DNA of 64,000 bases, taken from the NCBI RefSeq assembly GCF_000814025.1, contig NZ_JWLL01000006.1, positions 372,001 to 436,000 of the forward strand. The letters run 5' to 3'. This DNA comes from Tateyamaria sp. ANG-S1 (GTDB lineage Bacteria; Pseudomonadota; Alphaproteobacteria; Rhodobacterales; Rhodobacteraceae). Below, in pieces: positions 16,502 through 25,779 of this stretch. Each line of letters opens with the position of its first letter. Positions within the stretch are counted from its first letter, which is position 1. The position numbers and the translations under genes are program-made. The notes below the pieces were generated by a model that was not told the origin of the DNA, did no database searches, and was given only the letters and a program-made list of their open reading frames with translations.

Positions 16502-17504
16502 GGCGCAGCTTGGGGTTCAGGATCACGCAGAGCATGTCCACCACCAGATTGATGACCGTAAAGAGCGCCGCAAAGAGCAGCACGATCCCCTGGATCAGCG
16601 GTAGATCGCGGTTGATCACCGCGTCGATGGCCATATTCCCCAGCCCTTCGTAGCTGAAAAGACGTTCTATGATGACCGTGCCACCGATCAGAAAGGTGAA
16701 CTGCACCCCGATCAGCGTGAGCGTGGGCAAGACCGCATTGGGCAACGCCTCGCTTAGGATCACCCACGTCTCGCTATACCCTTTGGTGCGGGCCAGCGTG
16801 ACGTAATCCAGATGCATGGTTTCCTTAAGCGATTGTTTCAGCAGTTGCGCGATGATCGCCGCCAGCGGGATCGCCAGCGCCAAGGCGGGCATGAAGGAGC
16901 GGCCAAGCAAATGCCCCACCACATCGAACCGCAGGCGCAATGCCGCCTCGATGATGTAGAAGTTGGTCGCAAAATCGAAGTCGAGCGAGGGTGAGACCCG
17001 GCCCGAGATGCTGAAGACCGGCCAGAGCACACCGAAGAGCAGGATCAGCACCAGCGCCCAAAGGAAATCCGGCACCGACAGCGCCGTGCCGGACGTCACA
17101 TCCACCGCCGCTTCTGCCATCGAGTGGCGATAGAGCGTGCCCAGAAAGGCCATGAGCCCGCCGAGCAGAATGGCGATCACCAACGCAAAGAGAGACAGTT
17201 CCAGCGTCGCGGGCAGGCGGCCCAGCACAAGCTCGGACACCGGCTGGCGCAGGGAGATCGAGGTGCCGAAGTCCCCGCGCAGCACGTCACCGCCCCAGAT
17301 CAGGAACTGCTGAAAGAGCGACTTGTCGAACCCATAGAGCGCTTGCAGCCGGGTGATGTCCTCCTCTGTCGCGCCGGGCGGCAGCATCATCGCGATGGGG
17401 TTGCCGGGCACGACGCGGATCAGGAAAAACACGACAACCGCCACGCCAAAGAGCGTGATCGCCATTGTCAAAAGCCGCATGAAAAGCGCGCGCAGAAGGG
17501 TCAT
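16494..17504 (-). CDS. ABC transporter permease (DppB-like)
   Basis: The 336-residue permease has the DppB N-terminus LFGVAVVVFFLIRVVPGNP, a periplasmic segment, LPATLELSLFALVIAILLGG, then the EAA region DYVTLARTKGYSETWVILSE and the C-terminal FSYEGLGNMAIDAVINRDLP. It overlaps the downstream permease gene by 8 nt and follows the binding-protein gene by 55 nt. It is a channel subunit in the inner membrane. Confidence 0.9.
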   Translation of the reverse strand: MTLLRALFMRLLTMAITLFGVAVVVFFLIRVVPGNPIAMMLPPGATEEDITRLQALYGFDKSLFQQFLIWGGDVLRGDFGTSISLRQPVSELVLGRLPATLELSLFALVIAILLGGLMAFLGTLYRHSMAEAAVDVTSGTALSVPDFLWALVLILLFGVLWPVFSISGRVSPSLDFDFATNFYIIEAALRLRFDVVGHLLGRSFMPALALAIPLAAIIAQLLKQSLKETMHLDYVTLARTKGYSETWVILSEALPNAVLPTLTLIGVQFTFLIGGTVIIERLFSYEGLGNMAIDAVINRDLPLIQGIVLLFAALFTVINLVVDMLCVILNPKLRHA

Positions 17505-17559
17505 GGGGGCGGTCCAGATTGGACAGGGCGGTTTGCGCCGCCCCGTTTGCTCATGCCGA

Positions 17560-19083
17560 TCATGCGCGGGTCATCAGATAGGGTTGCAAGGCACCCGAGC
17601 GGTGCGGTGTCACCTTGACGCCAGAGGCATGCAGGATCGGCTGCACATACTGCAGCAGCGGGATCACCTCGGCATTTTCGGCAATGCTGCGGTCCACCGC
17701 TTTCCAGCCCTCGATACGTTTGTCCTCGTCCGCCTCTCCCCACAGCGGCAGGATCTTGTTGAACGTCTCCTCACCATCCCAAACCGAATGCGGTGAGGGG
17801 CCGAACATCGCAAACCCGGTCGAGGTGGTGGGGTCGCCCACCGAATTGCCCCAGTTATAGAAGGCCGCCGGTGCCAGTTGGTCGGCTGCGCGCAGCTCGA
17901 AATGTTTGGCGATCTCATAAACCTCGATCTCGGCCTCGATCCCCACGCGGCGCCATAGACCAACGATGGCCTGGATCATCTCATAGTCTTTGGGCTTGAA
18001 GCCACGCGTGGTCTGGATCTTGAAACGCACCGGGTTGTCGGGGCCATAGCCGCTCTCCGCCAGCAGCGATTTCGCGAGGTCCGGATCGTAAGGCACCTTG
18101 ATGTTTGGGTCGAAGGCGATGTAGTCAGGCGTTTGCAGCGTGTCGATGGCGATCCCGTAACCCGACAGCAGCCGGTCGATAATCAACTGCTTGTCGATGG
18201 CATGGGCCGCCGCCTTGCGCACGTTGGCATCTTCCATCACCTCAATGTCGTTCAGAAAGATCATCCCGATGTCGGAAATGGGGGAGGCTGTGCCTTCGAT
18301 ACCATCCTGTTCGCGAAGGCGGTCGTATTCCTCATAAGGCACCTCGAGTGTCACATGGGCATTGCCGGATTCCACCTCTGCCACTCGGCTGGCGGAATCT
18401 GTTACGAATTTGATGGTCACCGTTTTAAACTCCGGCGCGCCGCCCCAGTAGTCTTCGTTTGCGACCAGACGGACAAAGGCGTTCCGTTCGAACCGCTCAA
18501 CCTTGTAGGGGCCGGAGCCTATGGGCGCGGCCTCAAAACCCTCTGCGCCGACTTCTTCAAAGTATTTCTTGGGCATCACATAACCGGTGAGGAATGACAT
18601 CCACTTGAAGATCGTGGGTTCAAACTCCACCACATCGGCGGTCACCCGGTTTCCGTCAGCGGCGATATTTGTGATCTTGCCCCAGATGAATTGAATAGGA
18701 TTGCCGGTGTCGGGATTGGCCGCACGTTGCAGCGACCAGGCGACATCTTCGGCGGTCAGCGGATCGCCATTGTGCCAGGTCACGCCTTCGCGCACATTGA
18801 GGAAAATCTTGGTGTTGTCATCGGTCCATCCGTAATCAGTCACGATCCCCGACCCAAAGCTGAGGTCCGGGTTCTGCGGGATGAAGAGATCGAAGACCGA
18901 CAGGTAGTACCCTTGCAGCGTCGGGTTCACAGCCGAAGGGCCCACGGTCGGGTCCCAACTGGGCAGGGTGACGTTGTAGGCGATGACAAGATCATCGATC
19001 GCGGCCAGCAACGGCATTCCGACCGTTGCAAAAGTGGTTGCTGCAACCGTGGTTTTAAGAAGTGTTCTTCTGGAAAGTGTCAT
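17560..19083 (-). CDS. ABC transporter substrate-binding protein, SBP family 5, Tat-exported
   Basis: The 507-residue precursor starts with a twin-arginine signal, MTLSRRTLLKTTVAATTFAT, and then a hydrophobic stretch. The mature part is a family-5 peptide/opine-binding protein with the typical VREGVTWHNGDPLTAEDVAW (about residue 108) and AFDPNIKVPYDPDLAKSLL. It lies in the periplasm and delivers cargo to the two permeases. It is encoded 21 nt after the CrtI-like oxidoreductase gene on the same strand. The cargo is unknown, and family 5 covers peptides, opines, sugars and amino-acid conjugates. Confidence 0.9.
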   Translation of the reverse strand: MTLSRRTLLKTTVAATTFATVGMPLLAAIDDLVIAYNVTLPSWDPTVGPSAVNPTLQGYYLSVFDLFIPQNPDLSFGSGIVTDYGWTDDNTKIFLNVREGVTWHNGDPLTAEDVAWSLQRAANPDTGNPIQFIWGKITNIAADGNRVTADVVEFEPTIFKWMSFLTGYVMPKKYFEEVGAEGFEAAPIGSGPYKVERFERNAFVRLVANEDYWGGAPEFKTVTIKFVTDSASRVAEVESGNAHVTLEVPYEEYDRLREQDGIEGTASPISDIGMIFLNDIEVMEDANVRKAAAHAIDKQLIIDRLLSGYGIAIDTLQTPDYIAFDPNIKVPYDPDLAKSLLAESGYGPDNPVRFKIQTTRGFKPKDYEMIQAIVGLWRRVGIEAEIEVYEIAKHFELRAADQLAPAAFYNWGNSVGDPTTSTGFAMFGPSPHSVWDGEETFNKILPLWGEADEDKRIEGWKAVDRSIAENAEVIPLLQYVQPILHASGVKVTPHRSGALQPYLMTRA

Positions 19084-19104
19084 GAAAATCTCCCTGATTT
19101 TTTG

Positions 19105-20673
19105 TTATTTTCCAGCCAGTTTTTCGGCCAGCATCATGCCTGAGCCTGCACCCGTTCCGCCGCCCGGCCAGACGGCGGCACCGGTGTGAAAGAGATTTCG
19201 CAGCGGCGTGCTGCCATCCGCGTAGCCGCGTGCTGGGCGGTTCAGGAAATGCTGATGAAGGTGGTGGCTGCCGCAGACCTGATCGCCGCCGACGAGGTTG
19301 GGGTTGTCTGCTTCCAGCATGTCCGGGGTCACCACATGGCGGCCTAAAATACTTGCGCTGGTGCCGGGTGCGTAGCGATCCAGGATGCCCAGTACACGGT
19401 CCGCCATGGCAGGTCCTGCTTCGGTCCAGTCGGTTGTGGATATCGAGCCGCCGGCGTCTCCTTTGATCTGGCCGGGCACCATGCGGACCTGCAGCCACAG
19501 GACATGCTTGCCGTCCGGCGCACGTGATGGATCGACGACCGTGGGTTGCCCGCAGACAATCACGGGCTCGTCAGGCAGCAGCCCGGCTTTCGCCTGCGCA
19601 TAGGTCCGCGCCATCTGGTCCATGGAAGGGGCGAGATGAACATACGCAAAGCGTTTGAGTTCAGGCGCAGTCCAATTCGGAAGTGCTTCCATCGCCACGT
19701 GGATCATCATTGTCCCCGGGGCATGTTGGAACGTGTTCAGCTTCTGATCGTAGCCCACATCGCCGGTGCCACCGGTCAGCCGGACCAACGCTCCGGGGGA
19801 CACGTTGGCAATCACGGCACGGCTGGCACGGACCTCTCTGCCATCGGCGAGGCGAATGCCGGTGGCAGAGCCGCCCTCATGCAGGATTTCGGCGACATCT
19901 GCGTTGCAATGCACCTTGCCCCCATGCGCTTCGATCATGCTCACCATGGCGTTGATCATCGTGTCGGCACCACCAGCGCCGAGAACCATGCCAAAGGCTT
20001 GTCCGGCCATGCCTTCGAGATACGGAAACACGGCGCCACCGGCGACATCGGGCGCAAAATCAAGATGCATACCCCAAGCGGCCAGCAACGCCTTTACATG
20101 CGGCGACGTGAAGGTCTCGTCGAGCCATGCGCGCGGGGACATCGTCAGAAATCGCGCCAGATCGAGTGCGCCGCTGGTGCCAAGTTTGCGGTGTGCCTTC
20201 CAGGAGAAAGATGCAAATGCACGAAACTTCATGGGTGAGCCAAGTAGGCCAAGAATTTGCTCTGCTTGCCCACCGAAAGCTGCGGTCAACTCTGACCAGG
20301 CCTTCGCGTCCGCCTCGGAAAAGCCGCGAAGGCGGGCAGTCGTCAGAGCCGCGTTGGCTGACACCCCAAGCCAGCGTCCATCGGGAAATGCAGATGCGAA
20401 TGGATGGGCCGTTGGTGCGAACTTTAGACCATGCTGGGCCAGTTCGCCTGCATTTGATGTATGAAATTTTGATCCCGCAAAGAGCGAAAGGTTCATTGCC
20501 GCCCAGTCATGGCGAAAGCCGGGCACTGTGTATTCACCGGTCTTTACCGCTCCGCCCGGAGTTGCGGCCTGTTCAAACAGCTCGACCGTCCATCCCAGTT
20601 TGGCCAGGTGACAAGCACATGCCAGGGCGTTGTGGCCAGTTCCCACAAAAACAGCATCTGGTTGCCTCGTCAT
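19105..20673 (-). CDS. FAD-dependent oxidoreductase, phytoene desaturase (CrtI)-like, copy 1
   Basis: The 522-residue protein has an N-terminal Rossmann FAD motif (VGTGHNALACACHLAKLGW) and the C-terminal GGGTGAGSGMMLAEKLAG segment that closes the FAD site in the CrtI/amine-oxidase superfamily. About 150 central residues form the substrate domain. There is no signal peptide. It is the first gene of the leftward operon with a peptide-type ABC transporter. A paralogue of the same length lies at 21576 in the divergent operon. Carotenoid genes are absent around it, so a catabolic substrate (amine, cyclic or polar unsaturated) is more likely than phytoene. Confidence 0.85.
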   Translation of the reverse strand: MTRQPDAVFVGTGHNALACACHLAKLGWTVELFEQAATPGGAVKTGEYTVPGFRHDWAAMNLSLFAGSKFHTSNAGELAQHGLKFAPTAHPFASAFPDGRWLGVSANAALTTARLRGFSEADAKAWSELTAAFGGQAEQILGLLGSPMKFRAFASFSWKAHRKLGTSGALDLARFLTMSPRAWLDETFTSPHVKALLAAWGMHLDFAPDVAGGAVFPYLEGMAGQAFGMVLGAGGADTMINAMVSMIEAHGGKVHCNADVAEILHEGGSATGIRLADGREVRASRAVIANVSPGALVRLTGGTGDVGYDQKLNTFQHAPGTMMIHVAMEALPNWTAPELKRFAYVHLAPSMDQMARTYAQAKAGLLPDEPVIVCGQPTVVDPSRAPDGKHVLWLQVRMVPGQIKGDAGGSISTTDWTEAGPAMADRVLGILDRYAPGTSASILGRHVVTPDMLEADNPNLVGGDQVCGSHHLHQHFLNRPARGYADGSTPLRNLFHTGAAVWPGGGTGAGSGMMLAEKLAGK

Positions 20674-20695
20674 ACCTTCACCGTCCGATCTCCCT

Positions 20696-20725
20696 CAAAT
20701 ATAATTGCAAACGCATATAAATTTG
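20696..20725. promoter_or_regulatory. imperfect 30-bp inverted repeat between divergent operons
   Basis: CAAAT...ATTTG are the outer arms, with inner TGC...GCA and TA pairs; 10 of 15 positions pair. It sits in the 96-bp gap between two divergent starts, where it could overlap both promoters. The MarR gene at 23141 in the rightward operon is the obvious candidate binder. The site is not proven. Confidence 0.45.
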
Positions 20726-20769
20726 TCTAGCTTTGAATCGTTAGGGCCAGGCAGCGTGACGGCTTCGGC

Positions 20770-21579
20770 ATGCAGGGAGATGAAAAATTGAGCGCAACAG
20801 ACGTAGTAAAGAGCTTGGGCGGGCTGCTTGCCTCGGGCGGCATCAAAGTGGTGGATTGCTCGGGCGTTTTGGGGCCTGAAACGCCGATTTTGCAGCTTCC
20901 GCCTGACTTCGCGCGCAACACGCCGAAAGTCGAAATTCACAAGATTTCGGAATATGATGAGGATGGCCCATTCTTTGCGTGGAACTGGATGGTGCTGGGT
21001 GAGCATTCAGGCACCCACTTTGACGCGCCGCACCATTGGATCACGGGCAAGGACTATGAGGATGGCTATACAGACAGCCTTGATGTGCAGCGCCTCGTGG
21101 CCCCTGTAAACGTGCTCGATTGCTCCAAAGAAGCGGCTGAGAATGAGGATTTCCTATTGACCGCCGACCATGTGAAAGCCTGGGAGGCCGAGCATGGTGA
21201 GATTGAGGCGGGTGACTGGGTTGTCATGCGCACCGATTGGGATGCGCGGGTCGGTGATGAGGCGAAGTTCCTGAATGCGGATGACGCCGGGCCGCATTCG
21301 CCCGGTCCGACACCTGATTGCATCGAATATCTGTTGAGCAAAAAGATCGTCGGTTGGGGAACGCAGTGCATCGGCACAGATGCCGGGCAGGCCGGGGGCA
21401 TGGAGCCGCCGTTCCCAGCACACAATCTGCTTCACCGCGACAACTGCTTTGGGCTCGCCTCTTTGGCCAACCTTGACAAGTTGCCCGCCAAAGGCGCGAT
21501 CCTGATTGCGGCGCCTCTGAAGATCGCAAAGGGCACCGGAAGCCCGATCCGCGCGCTGGCGCTTGTTCCCAAAGGATGA
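20770..21579 (+). CDS. cyclase-family metal-dependent hydrolase
   Basis: The product is 269 residues from ATG 20770; TTG 20788, with AGGGAG at 20773-20778 as its ribosome site, is an equally good start. It holds the Zn/Mn motif HSGTHFDAPHHW (about residues 79-90), shared by bacterial kynurenine formamidase (KynB), isatin hydrolase and related enzymes of the cyclase fold. Its length is greater than that of typical KynB (about 210 residues). It could hydrolyse a cyclic amide, lactone or formamide. It is the first gene of the rightward operon with an FAD oxidoreductase. It may stand in for the broken formamidase at 33548, but this is only a possibility. Confidence 0.85.
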   Translation: MQGDEKLSATDVVKSLGGLLASGGIKVVDCSGVLGPETPILQLPPDFARNTPKVEIHKISEYDEDGPFFAWNWMVLGEHSGTHFDAPHHWITGKDYEDGYTDSLDVQRLVAPVNVLDCSKEAAENEDFLLTADHVKAWEAEHGEIEAGDWVVMRTDWDARVGDEAKFLNADDAGPHSPGPTPDCIEYLLSKKIVGWGTQCIGTDAGQAGGMEPPFPAHNLLHRDNCFGLASLANLDKLPAKGAILIAAPLKIAKGTGSPIRALALVPKG

Positions 21580-23144
21580 CCGAAGACCGTGTTGATCATT
21601 TGGTCATCGGGTCGGGCATCAACGGGTTGGTGGCCGCCGCCATGCTGGCCAAGTCCGGTGCGCGGGTTCTGGTGATCGAGCGTGAGGACCGTATCGGAGG
21701 GTGTCTTTACACCTCCGATGAGGTGACCTTGCCGGGCTTTCATCATGACGTGATGGCGGCGACCTTTGTGCTGTTCCTGACTGGGCCGGCGCAGGCTGCT
21801 CTGGGGGATGATCTGGCCGCCCATGGCATGGCCTATTGCAACGGCGCGCACCCAACGGCCGTACTGCGCCCGGACGGGTCCATGCTGGTGCTGACGACAG
21901 ATCGCGCCGCAAATGTGGCGGCGTTCAATGCGCGTGCAGACGGCGATGGGGACCGGCATGCGCAGGATGTCGGCGCCGTTGAACAGGATGCCGAATTCCT
22001 GTTCGCGCTGTTGGGTCAGCCTTTGTGGTCGCGGCGCATCGCGTGGTTGATGGCGCGCAGGGCATGGAAGGTCGGACTTGGCCCTATGAAGGCGTGGTTT
22101 GGTCAGGCATTGCAACCCGCACGCGGATGGTTGGAGGCCAGCTATCGCAGTACGGATGTGCAGGCACTCTGGGCACCCTGGGTTCTGCACACCGGTCTCA
22201 CGCCAGAGGCGACTTACTCCGGACAGATGGGGCGAGTGATTGCCTTCGCGTTGGAGGCAGCGGGGGCACCGGTCATTAAGGGCGGGGCGGGGCAGGCCGC
22301 GGAAGCGCTTCGCAAGGTGATCGAAACCCAGGGCGGAGAGGTCCGAACCGGCGTCGAAGCCCGCCGCGCGATTATCGAGGCGGGCCGCTGTGTGGGTGTC
22401 GAGACCGCAGCAGGAGATACGCTGCGTGCGACCAACGTCATTGCCAGCACGTCCCCCGCCCAGCTGTACGATGGCCTTATCTCCCGAGAGGAAGGCGCGC
22501 CATCGGCGCGAACATATCGCTATGGCCGCGGGAATTTCCAACTTCACTTCGCCTTAGACGGTCCGATTGACTGGGCAGCCGAGGGTTTGGAGGACGTCGC
22601 ACTCATCCATCTGGCTGACGGGATCGATTCAGTGTCGAAGTCAGCGAATGAAGCGGAGCGCGGCATGCTGCCCGTAACGCCAACGCTTTGCGTGGGGCAG
22701 CCACATAGGCTGGACCCCACTCGGTGCCCCGAGGGTAAGGCAATCCTGTGGGTGCAAGTCCCTGACGCGCCGCGCATGATCAAAGGGGACGCAGCAGACC
22801 TCATAGAAACGACGCCCGATTGGACAGATGAACTACGCGAGGCATTTGCGGATCGCGTGGAAGACATGCTCGCGCGGCATATTCGCAACTGGAATGCGAT
22901 CCGCCTCAAGCGGCGCGCCTATTCTCCGGCGGATCTGGCCAAGATGAATGTCAATCTGGTTGGAGGCGATCCTTACGGCGGGGCGTGCACTCTGGACCAG
23001 TCTTTTGTATGGCGCCCTCATGCAGGGCAGTCGAATTACAACACGGGCGTGAAGAACCTTTATCACATAGGCGCGTCCACTCATCCCGGGCCTGGCCTGG
23101 GCGGCGGCTCTGGCTTTAATGTGGCAAAGGAGCTGGGCGCGTGA
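21576..23144 (+). CDS. FAD-dependent oxidoreductase, phytoene desaturase (CrtI)-like, copy 2
   Basis: This 522-residue paralogue of 19105 has the same N-terminal FAD motif (VIGSGINGLVAAAMLAKSGA), SARTYRYGRGNFQLHFALDG in the centre and the closing GPGLGGGSGFNVAKELGA. Its start overlaps the cyclase stop (ATGA), and its stop overlaps the MarR start. Two equal-length, clearly related enzymes in divergent operons around one promoter region suggest successive or stereospecific dehydrogenations in one pathway. The substrate is unknown. Confidence 0.85.
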   Translation: MTEDRVDHLVIGSGINGLVAAAMLAKSGARVLVIEREDRIGGCLYTSDEVTLPGFHHDVMAATFVLFLTGPAQAALGDDLAAHGMAYCNGAHPTAVLRPDGSMLVLTTDRAANVAAFNARADGDGDRHAQDVGAVEQDAEFLFALLGQPLWSRRIAWLMARRAWKVGLGPMKAWFGQALQPARGWLEASYRSTDVQALWAPWVLHTGLTPEATYSGQMGRVIAFALEAAGAPVIKGGAGQAAEALRKVIETQGGEVRTGVEARRAIIEAGRCVGVETAAGDTLRATNVIASTSPAQLYDGLISREEGAPSARTYRYGRGNFQLHFALDGPIDWAAEGLEDVALIHLADGIDSVSKSANEAERGMLPVTPTLCVGQPHRLDPTRCPEGKAILWVQVPDAPRMIKGDAADLIETTPDWTDELREAFADRVEDMLARHIRNWNAIRLKRRAYSPADLAKMNVNLVGGDPYGGACTLDQSFVWRPHAGQSNYNTGVKNLYHIGASTHPGPGLGGGSGFNVAKELGA

Positions 23145-23620
23145 GCAAACAAGATGATACGGATCAATTGGACCTTCCGCTTGGGGAAATCGGTCTTGGC
23201 AACTATGCGCCCTATCTGATGAACCGGATCATGGGCCGGTACAACGCATCCCTGCGTGACGAGATGTCGGCCATGGGCCTCACCACGGTCAAGATGCGGA
23301 CGATCGCCGTTCTGGCCGTAATCGATGGCCCCTTGATCCGCGATCTTGCGGTATATGCTGTTGCCGAGCAATCCACGCTCAGTCGCGCGTTGGACACGTT
23401 GGAAGAGAGCGGGTTGATCCGCCGCGAAGCGGACAGCACTGACAACCGCAGCACGCGCATCTTTCTCACGAATGAGGGTCGCGAGGCGTTTGAACGCATC
23501 TGGCCACGCATGTCGGCCTCGTACGCGGCCATGTTCAAAGGCATCAGCGACGAGGAGCAGCGCGCCTTTGTTTCAACGCTGCAGACATTGTTGCGAAATA
23601 TCCGAAAGCACAACTTCTAG
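23141..23620 (+). CDS. MarR family transcriptional regulator
   Basis: The 159-residue protein has the MarR winged helix: LTTVKMRTIAVLAVIDGPLI, the recognition helix AVAEQSTLSRALDTLEESGL and the wing RREADSTDNRSTRIFLTNEG. It is translationally coupled to the preceding oxidoreductase gene and lies 8 nt before the indolepyruvate-oxidoreductase pair. It probably represses both divergent operons in response to a pathway intermediate. The stop is TAG. Confidence 0.9.
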   Translation: MSKQDDTDQLDLPLGEIGLGNYAPYLMNRIMGRYNASLRDEMSAMGLTTVKMRTIAVLAVIDGPLIRDLAVYAVAEQSTLSRALDTLEESGLIRREADSTDNRSTRIFLTNEGREAFERIWPRMSASYAAMFKGISDEEQRAFVSTLQTLLRNIRKHNF

Positions 23621-23628
23621 GAGGACGT

Positions 23629-25779
23629 ATGGCTGAGAGGTCGTTCAAGGCGGAAGTAGAACATCTGCGCAAGGGCGATGGTGATGTGTTCACCGGTGAG
23701 GGTATTCTGGCGATCACCAAGGCTCTGCTGGAAAACGGCGTCGGCTATGTCGGCGGATACCAGGGTGCGCCGATCAGCCATTTGATGGATGTCCTGGCGG
23801 ATGCCGAGGACCTGATGACCGAACTTGGCGTGCGGTTTGAGGCCAACGCATCGGAGGCCGCTGCGGCGGCGATGCTGGCGGCAAGCGTGCATTATCCGAT
23901 CCGCGGCGCGGTCACCTTCAAGGGCCCGGTGGGGGTGAATGTCGCCTCGGATGCTTTGGCGAACCTGTGTTCGTCAGGTGTGAACGGCGGGGCGCTGATC
24001 ATTGTGGGCGAGGATTATGGCGAAGGCTCGTCAATCATGCAGGAGCGCAGCCACGGGTTCGCCATGAAGTCACAGTTCTGGCTGCTCGACCCGCGTCCGA
24101 ACCTGCCCAGCATCACGAAGGCGGTGAAGGACGGCTTCGAGCTGTCCGAGGCCAGCAATACACCCGTGATGCTGATGATGCGCATCCGGTCCTGCCACGT
24201 GACCGGTAGTTTCATGACAAAGGATAACGTGTCCCCGCCGTTGACGGTGAAAGAGGCTATCGCCAACCCGCAATCGGACTTCAAGCGTGTGGTCTTGCCC
24301 CCGGCCAGCTACACCCACGAAGTTGAAAAGATCGAAGAGCGCTGGCCTGCAGCAGAAAAGTTCATTGTCGAAAACGAGCTGAACGAAATGTTCGGGCCGC
24401 AGGATGCCAAGGTTGGCATCGTGGTGCAGGGCGGGATGTACAACGGGGTGATCCGGGCGCTGCAGCGTCTTGGCCTTGCGGATGTCTTCGGCAGCACGGA
24501 TATAGCAATCTATTGCCTGAACGTCACCTACCCGCTGGTGCGGTCAGAGTTCGACACCTTTTGCGAGGGCAAGGACCATATTCTGGTGGTCGAGGAAGGT
24601 CAGCCCGAGCATATTGAGCAGGCCCTTGGTAACTTCCTCTACAAGGCCGGGCAAACGCTCAAACTGTACGGCAAGGGTGTTCTGCCGATGGCGGGGGAGT
24701 ACACCGGCCAGGTGATGCTGGATGGGATCACCGATTTTCTGAAAGAGGCGGCACCCGATCTTCTGCCCAGTCAGGTGCGCGCGCCAAATCAGGACGCGCC
24801 GCTTATCCCGGATCTGTCACAAACCGTGCCCGGGCGTCCGCCAGGTTTTTGCACAGGCTGCCCAGAGCGTCCGATCTTTGCCGGGCTAAAGCTTGTCGAG
24901 CAGGAACTGGGCAAAAGTCAGATCACTGCTGATATCGGCTGCCACCTCTTTGGTTCTCTGCCTCCGTTCGAAATCGGCGGCGCGACCATGGGCTATGGCC
25001 TGGGCCCAGCAGCGAATGGCGCCTTTGACGGTGGCGGCGACCGGCGCGCCATCTCGATCCTTGGTGATGGCGGTTTTTGGCACAACGGGTTGAGCTCCTC
25101 CATCGGCAACATGGTGTTCAACAAATCCGACAATGTCGTGGTGATCGTGGACAATTACTATTCTGCGGCGACCGGGGGGCAGGACATCCTGTCGTCGCGC
25201 GCACAGAACAAGACCAAGGCGACAAACAATCCGATCGGTGATGCGCTCAAAGGCGTTGGTGTCGAATGGATACGTCAGATCGACAACACCTATGACGTTG
25301 GTCACGTGCGCGACACGGTGCGGGAGGCGCTGACCACCGATTTCAAGGGCCCCAAAGTCATCGTGGCGTCCTCGGAGTGTATGTTGAACAAGCAGCGCCG
25401 TGAGAAACCGATCCGTAACAAGGCGATCAAGGATGGCAGGCGCGTCGAGATCCCGCGCTTTGGCGTAGATGCGGATGTGTGTACGGGCGATCACGCCTGT
25501 ATTCGTTTGTCGGGCTGCCCTTCGTTATCGCTGAAAAAGCTCGATGATCCGCTGCGCGATGATCCGATTGCGCATATCGACCAGACCTGTGTCGGGTGTG
25601 GCAATTGCGGCGAGGTGGCGGATGCCGCGGTTCTCTGTCCATCGTTTTATCGTGCCGATGTGGTCCACAACCCGACCGGATTTGAAAACTGGCGCGCGAG
25701 GATGCGCAGCCGTTTGATTGGCTGGCTGCAAACCAGACGGGATGGCAAAAGACTGCGGTTCGAGGATGCGCCCGCATGA
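23629..25779 (+). CDS. indolepyruvate ferredoxin oxidoreductase-like alpha subunit (TPP and ferredoxin domains)
   Basis: The 716-residue protein is preceded by AGGAGG. It has an N-terminal pyrimidine-binding domain (GYQGAPISHLMDVLADAED), the TPP motif GDGGFWHNGLSSSIGN...VDNYYSA around residues 483-515, and a C-terminal ferredoxin-like part with CTGDHACIRLSGCP and CVGCGNCGEVADAAVLCP (about 620-665). The family oxidatively decarboxylates aryl-pyruvates with CoA and transfers electrons to ferredoxin. It overlaps the beta gene. The aryl substrate is not fixed by sequence; indole-3-pyruvate or another arylpyruvate would suit an aromatic island. Confidence 0.88.
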   Translation: MAERSFKAEVEHLRKGDGDVFTGEGILAITKALLENGVGYVGGYQGAPISHLMDVLADAEDLMTELGVRFEANASEAAAAAMLAASVHYPIRGAVTFKGPVGVNVASDALANLCSSGVNGGALIIVGEDYGEGSSIMQERSHGFAMKSQFWLLDPRPNLPSITKAVKDGFELSEASNTPVMLMMRIRSCHVTGSFMTKDNVSPPLTVKEAIANPQSDFKRVVLPPASYTHEVEKIEERWPAAEKFIVENELNEMFGPQDAKVGIVVQGGMYNGVIRALQRLGLADVFGSTDIAIYCLNVTYPLVRSEFDTFCEGKDHILVVEEGQPEHIEQALGNFLYKAGQTLKLYGKGVLPMAGEYTGQVMLDGITDFLKEAAPDLLPSQVRAPNQDAPLIPDLSQTVPGRPPGFCTGCPERPIFAGLKLVEQELGKSQITADIGCHLFGSLPPFEIGGATMGYGLGPAANGAFDGGGDRRAISILGDGGFWHNGLSSSIGNMVFNKSDNVVVIVDNYYSAATGGQDILSSRAQNKTKATNNPIGDALKGVGVEWIRQIDNTYDVGHVRDTVREALTTDFKGPKVIVASSECMLNKQRREKPIRNKAIKDGRRVEIPRFGVDADVCTGDHACIRLSGCPSLSLKKLDDPLRDDPIAHIDQTCVGCGNCGEVADAAVLCPSFYRADVVHNPTGFENWRARMRSRLIGWLQTRRDGKRLRFEDAPA

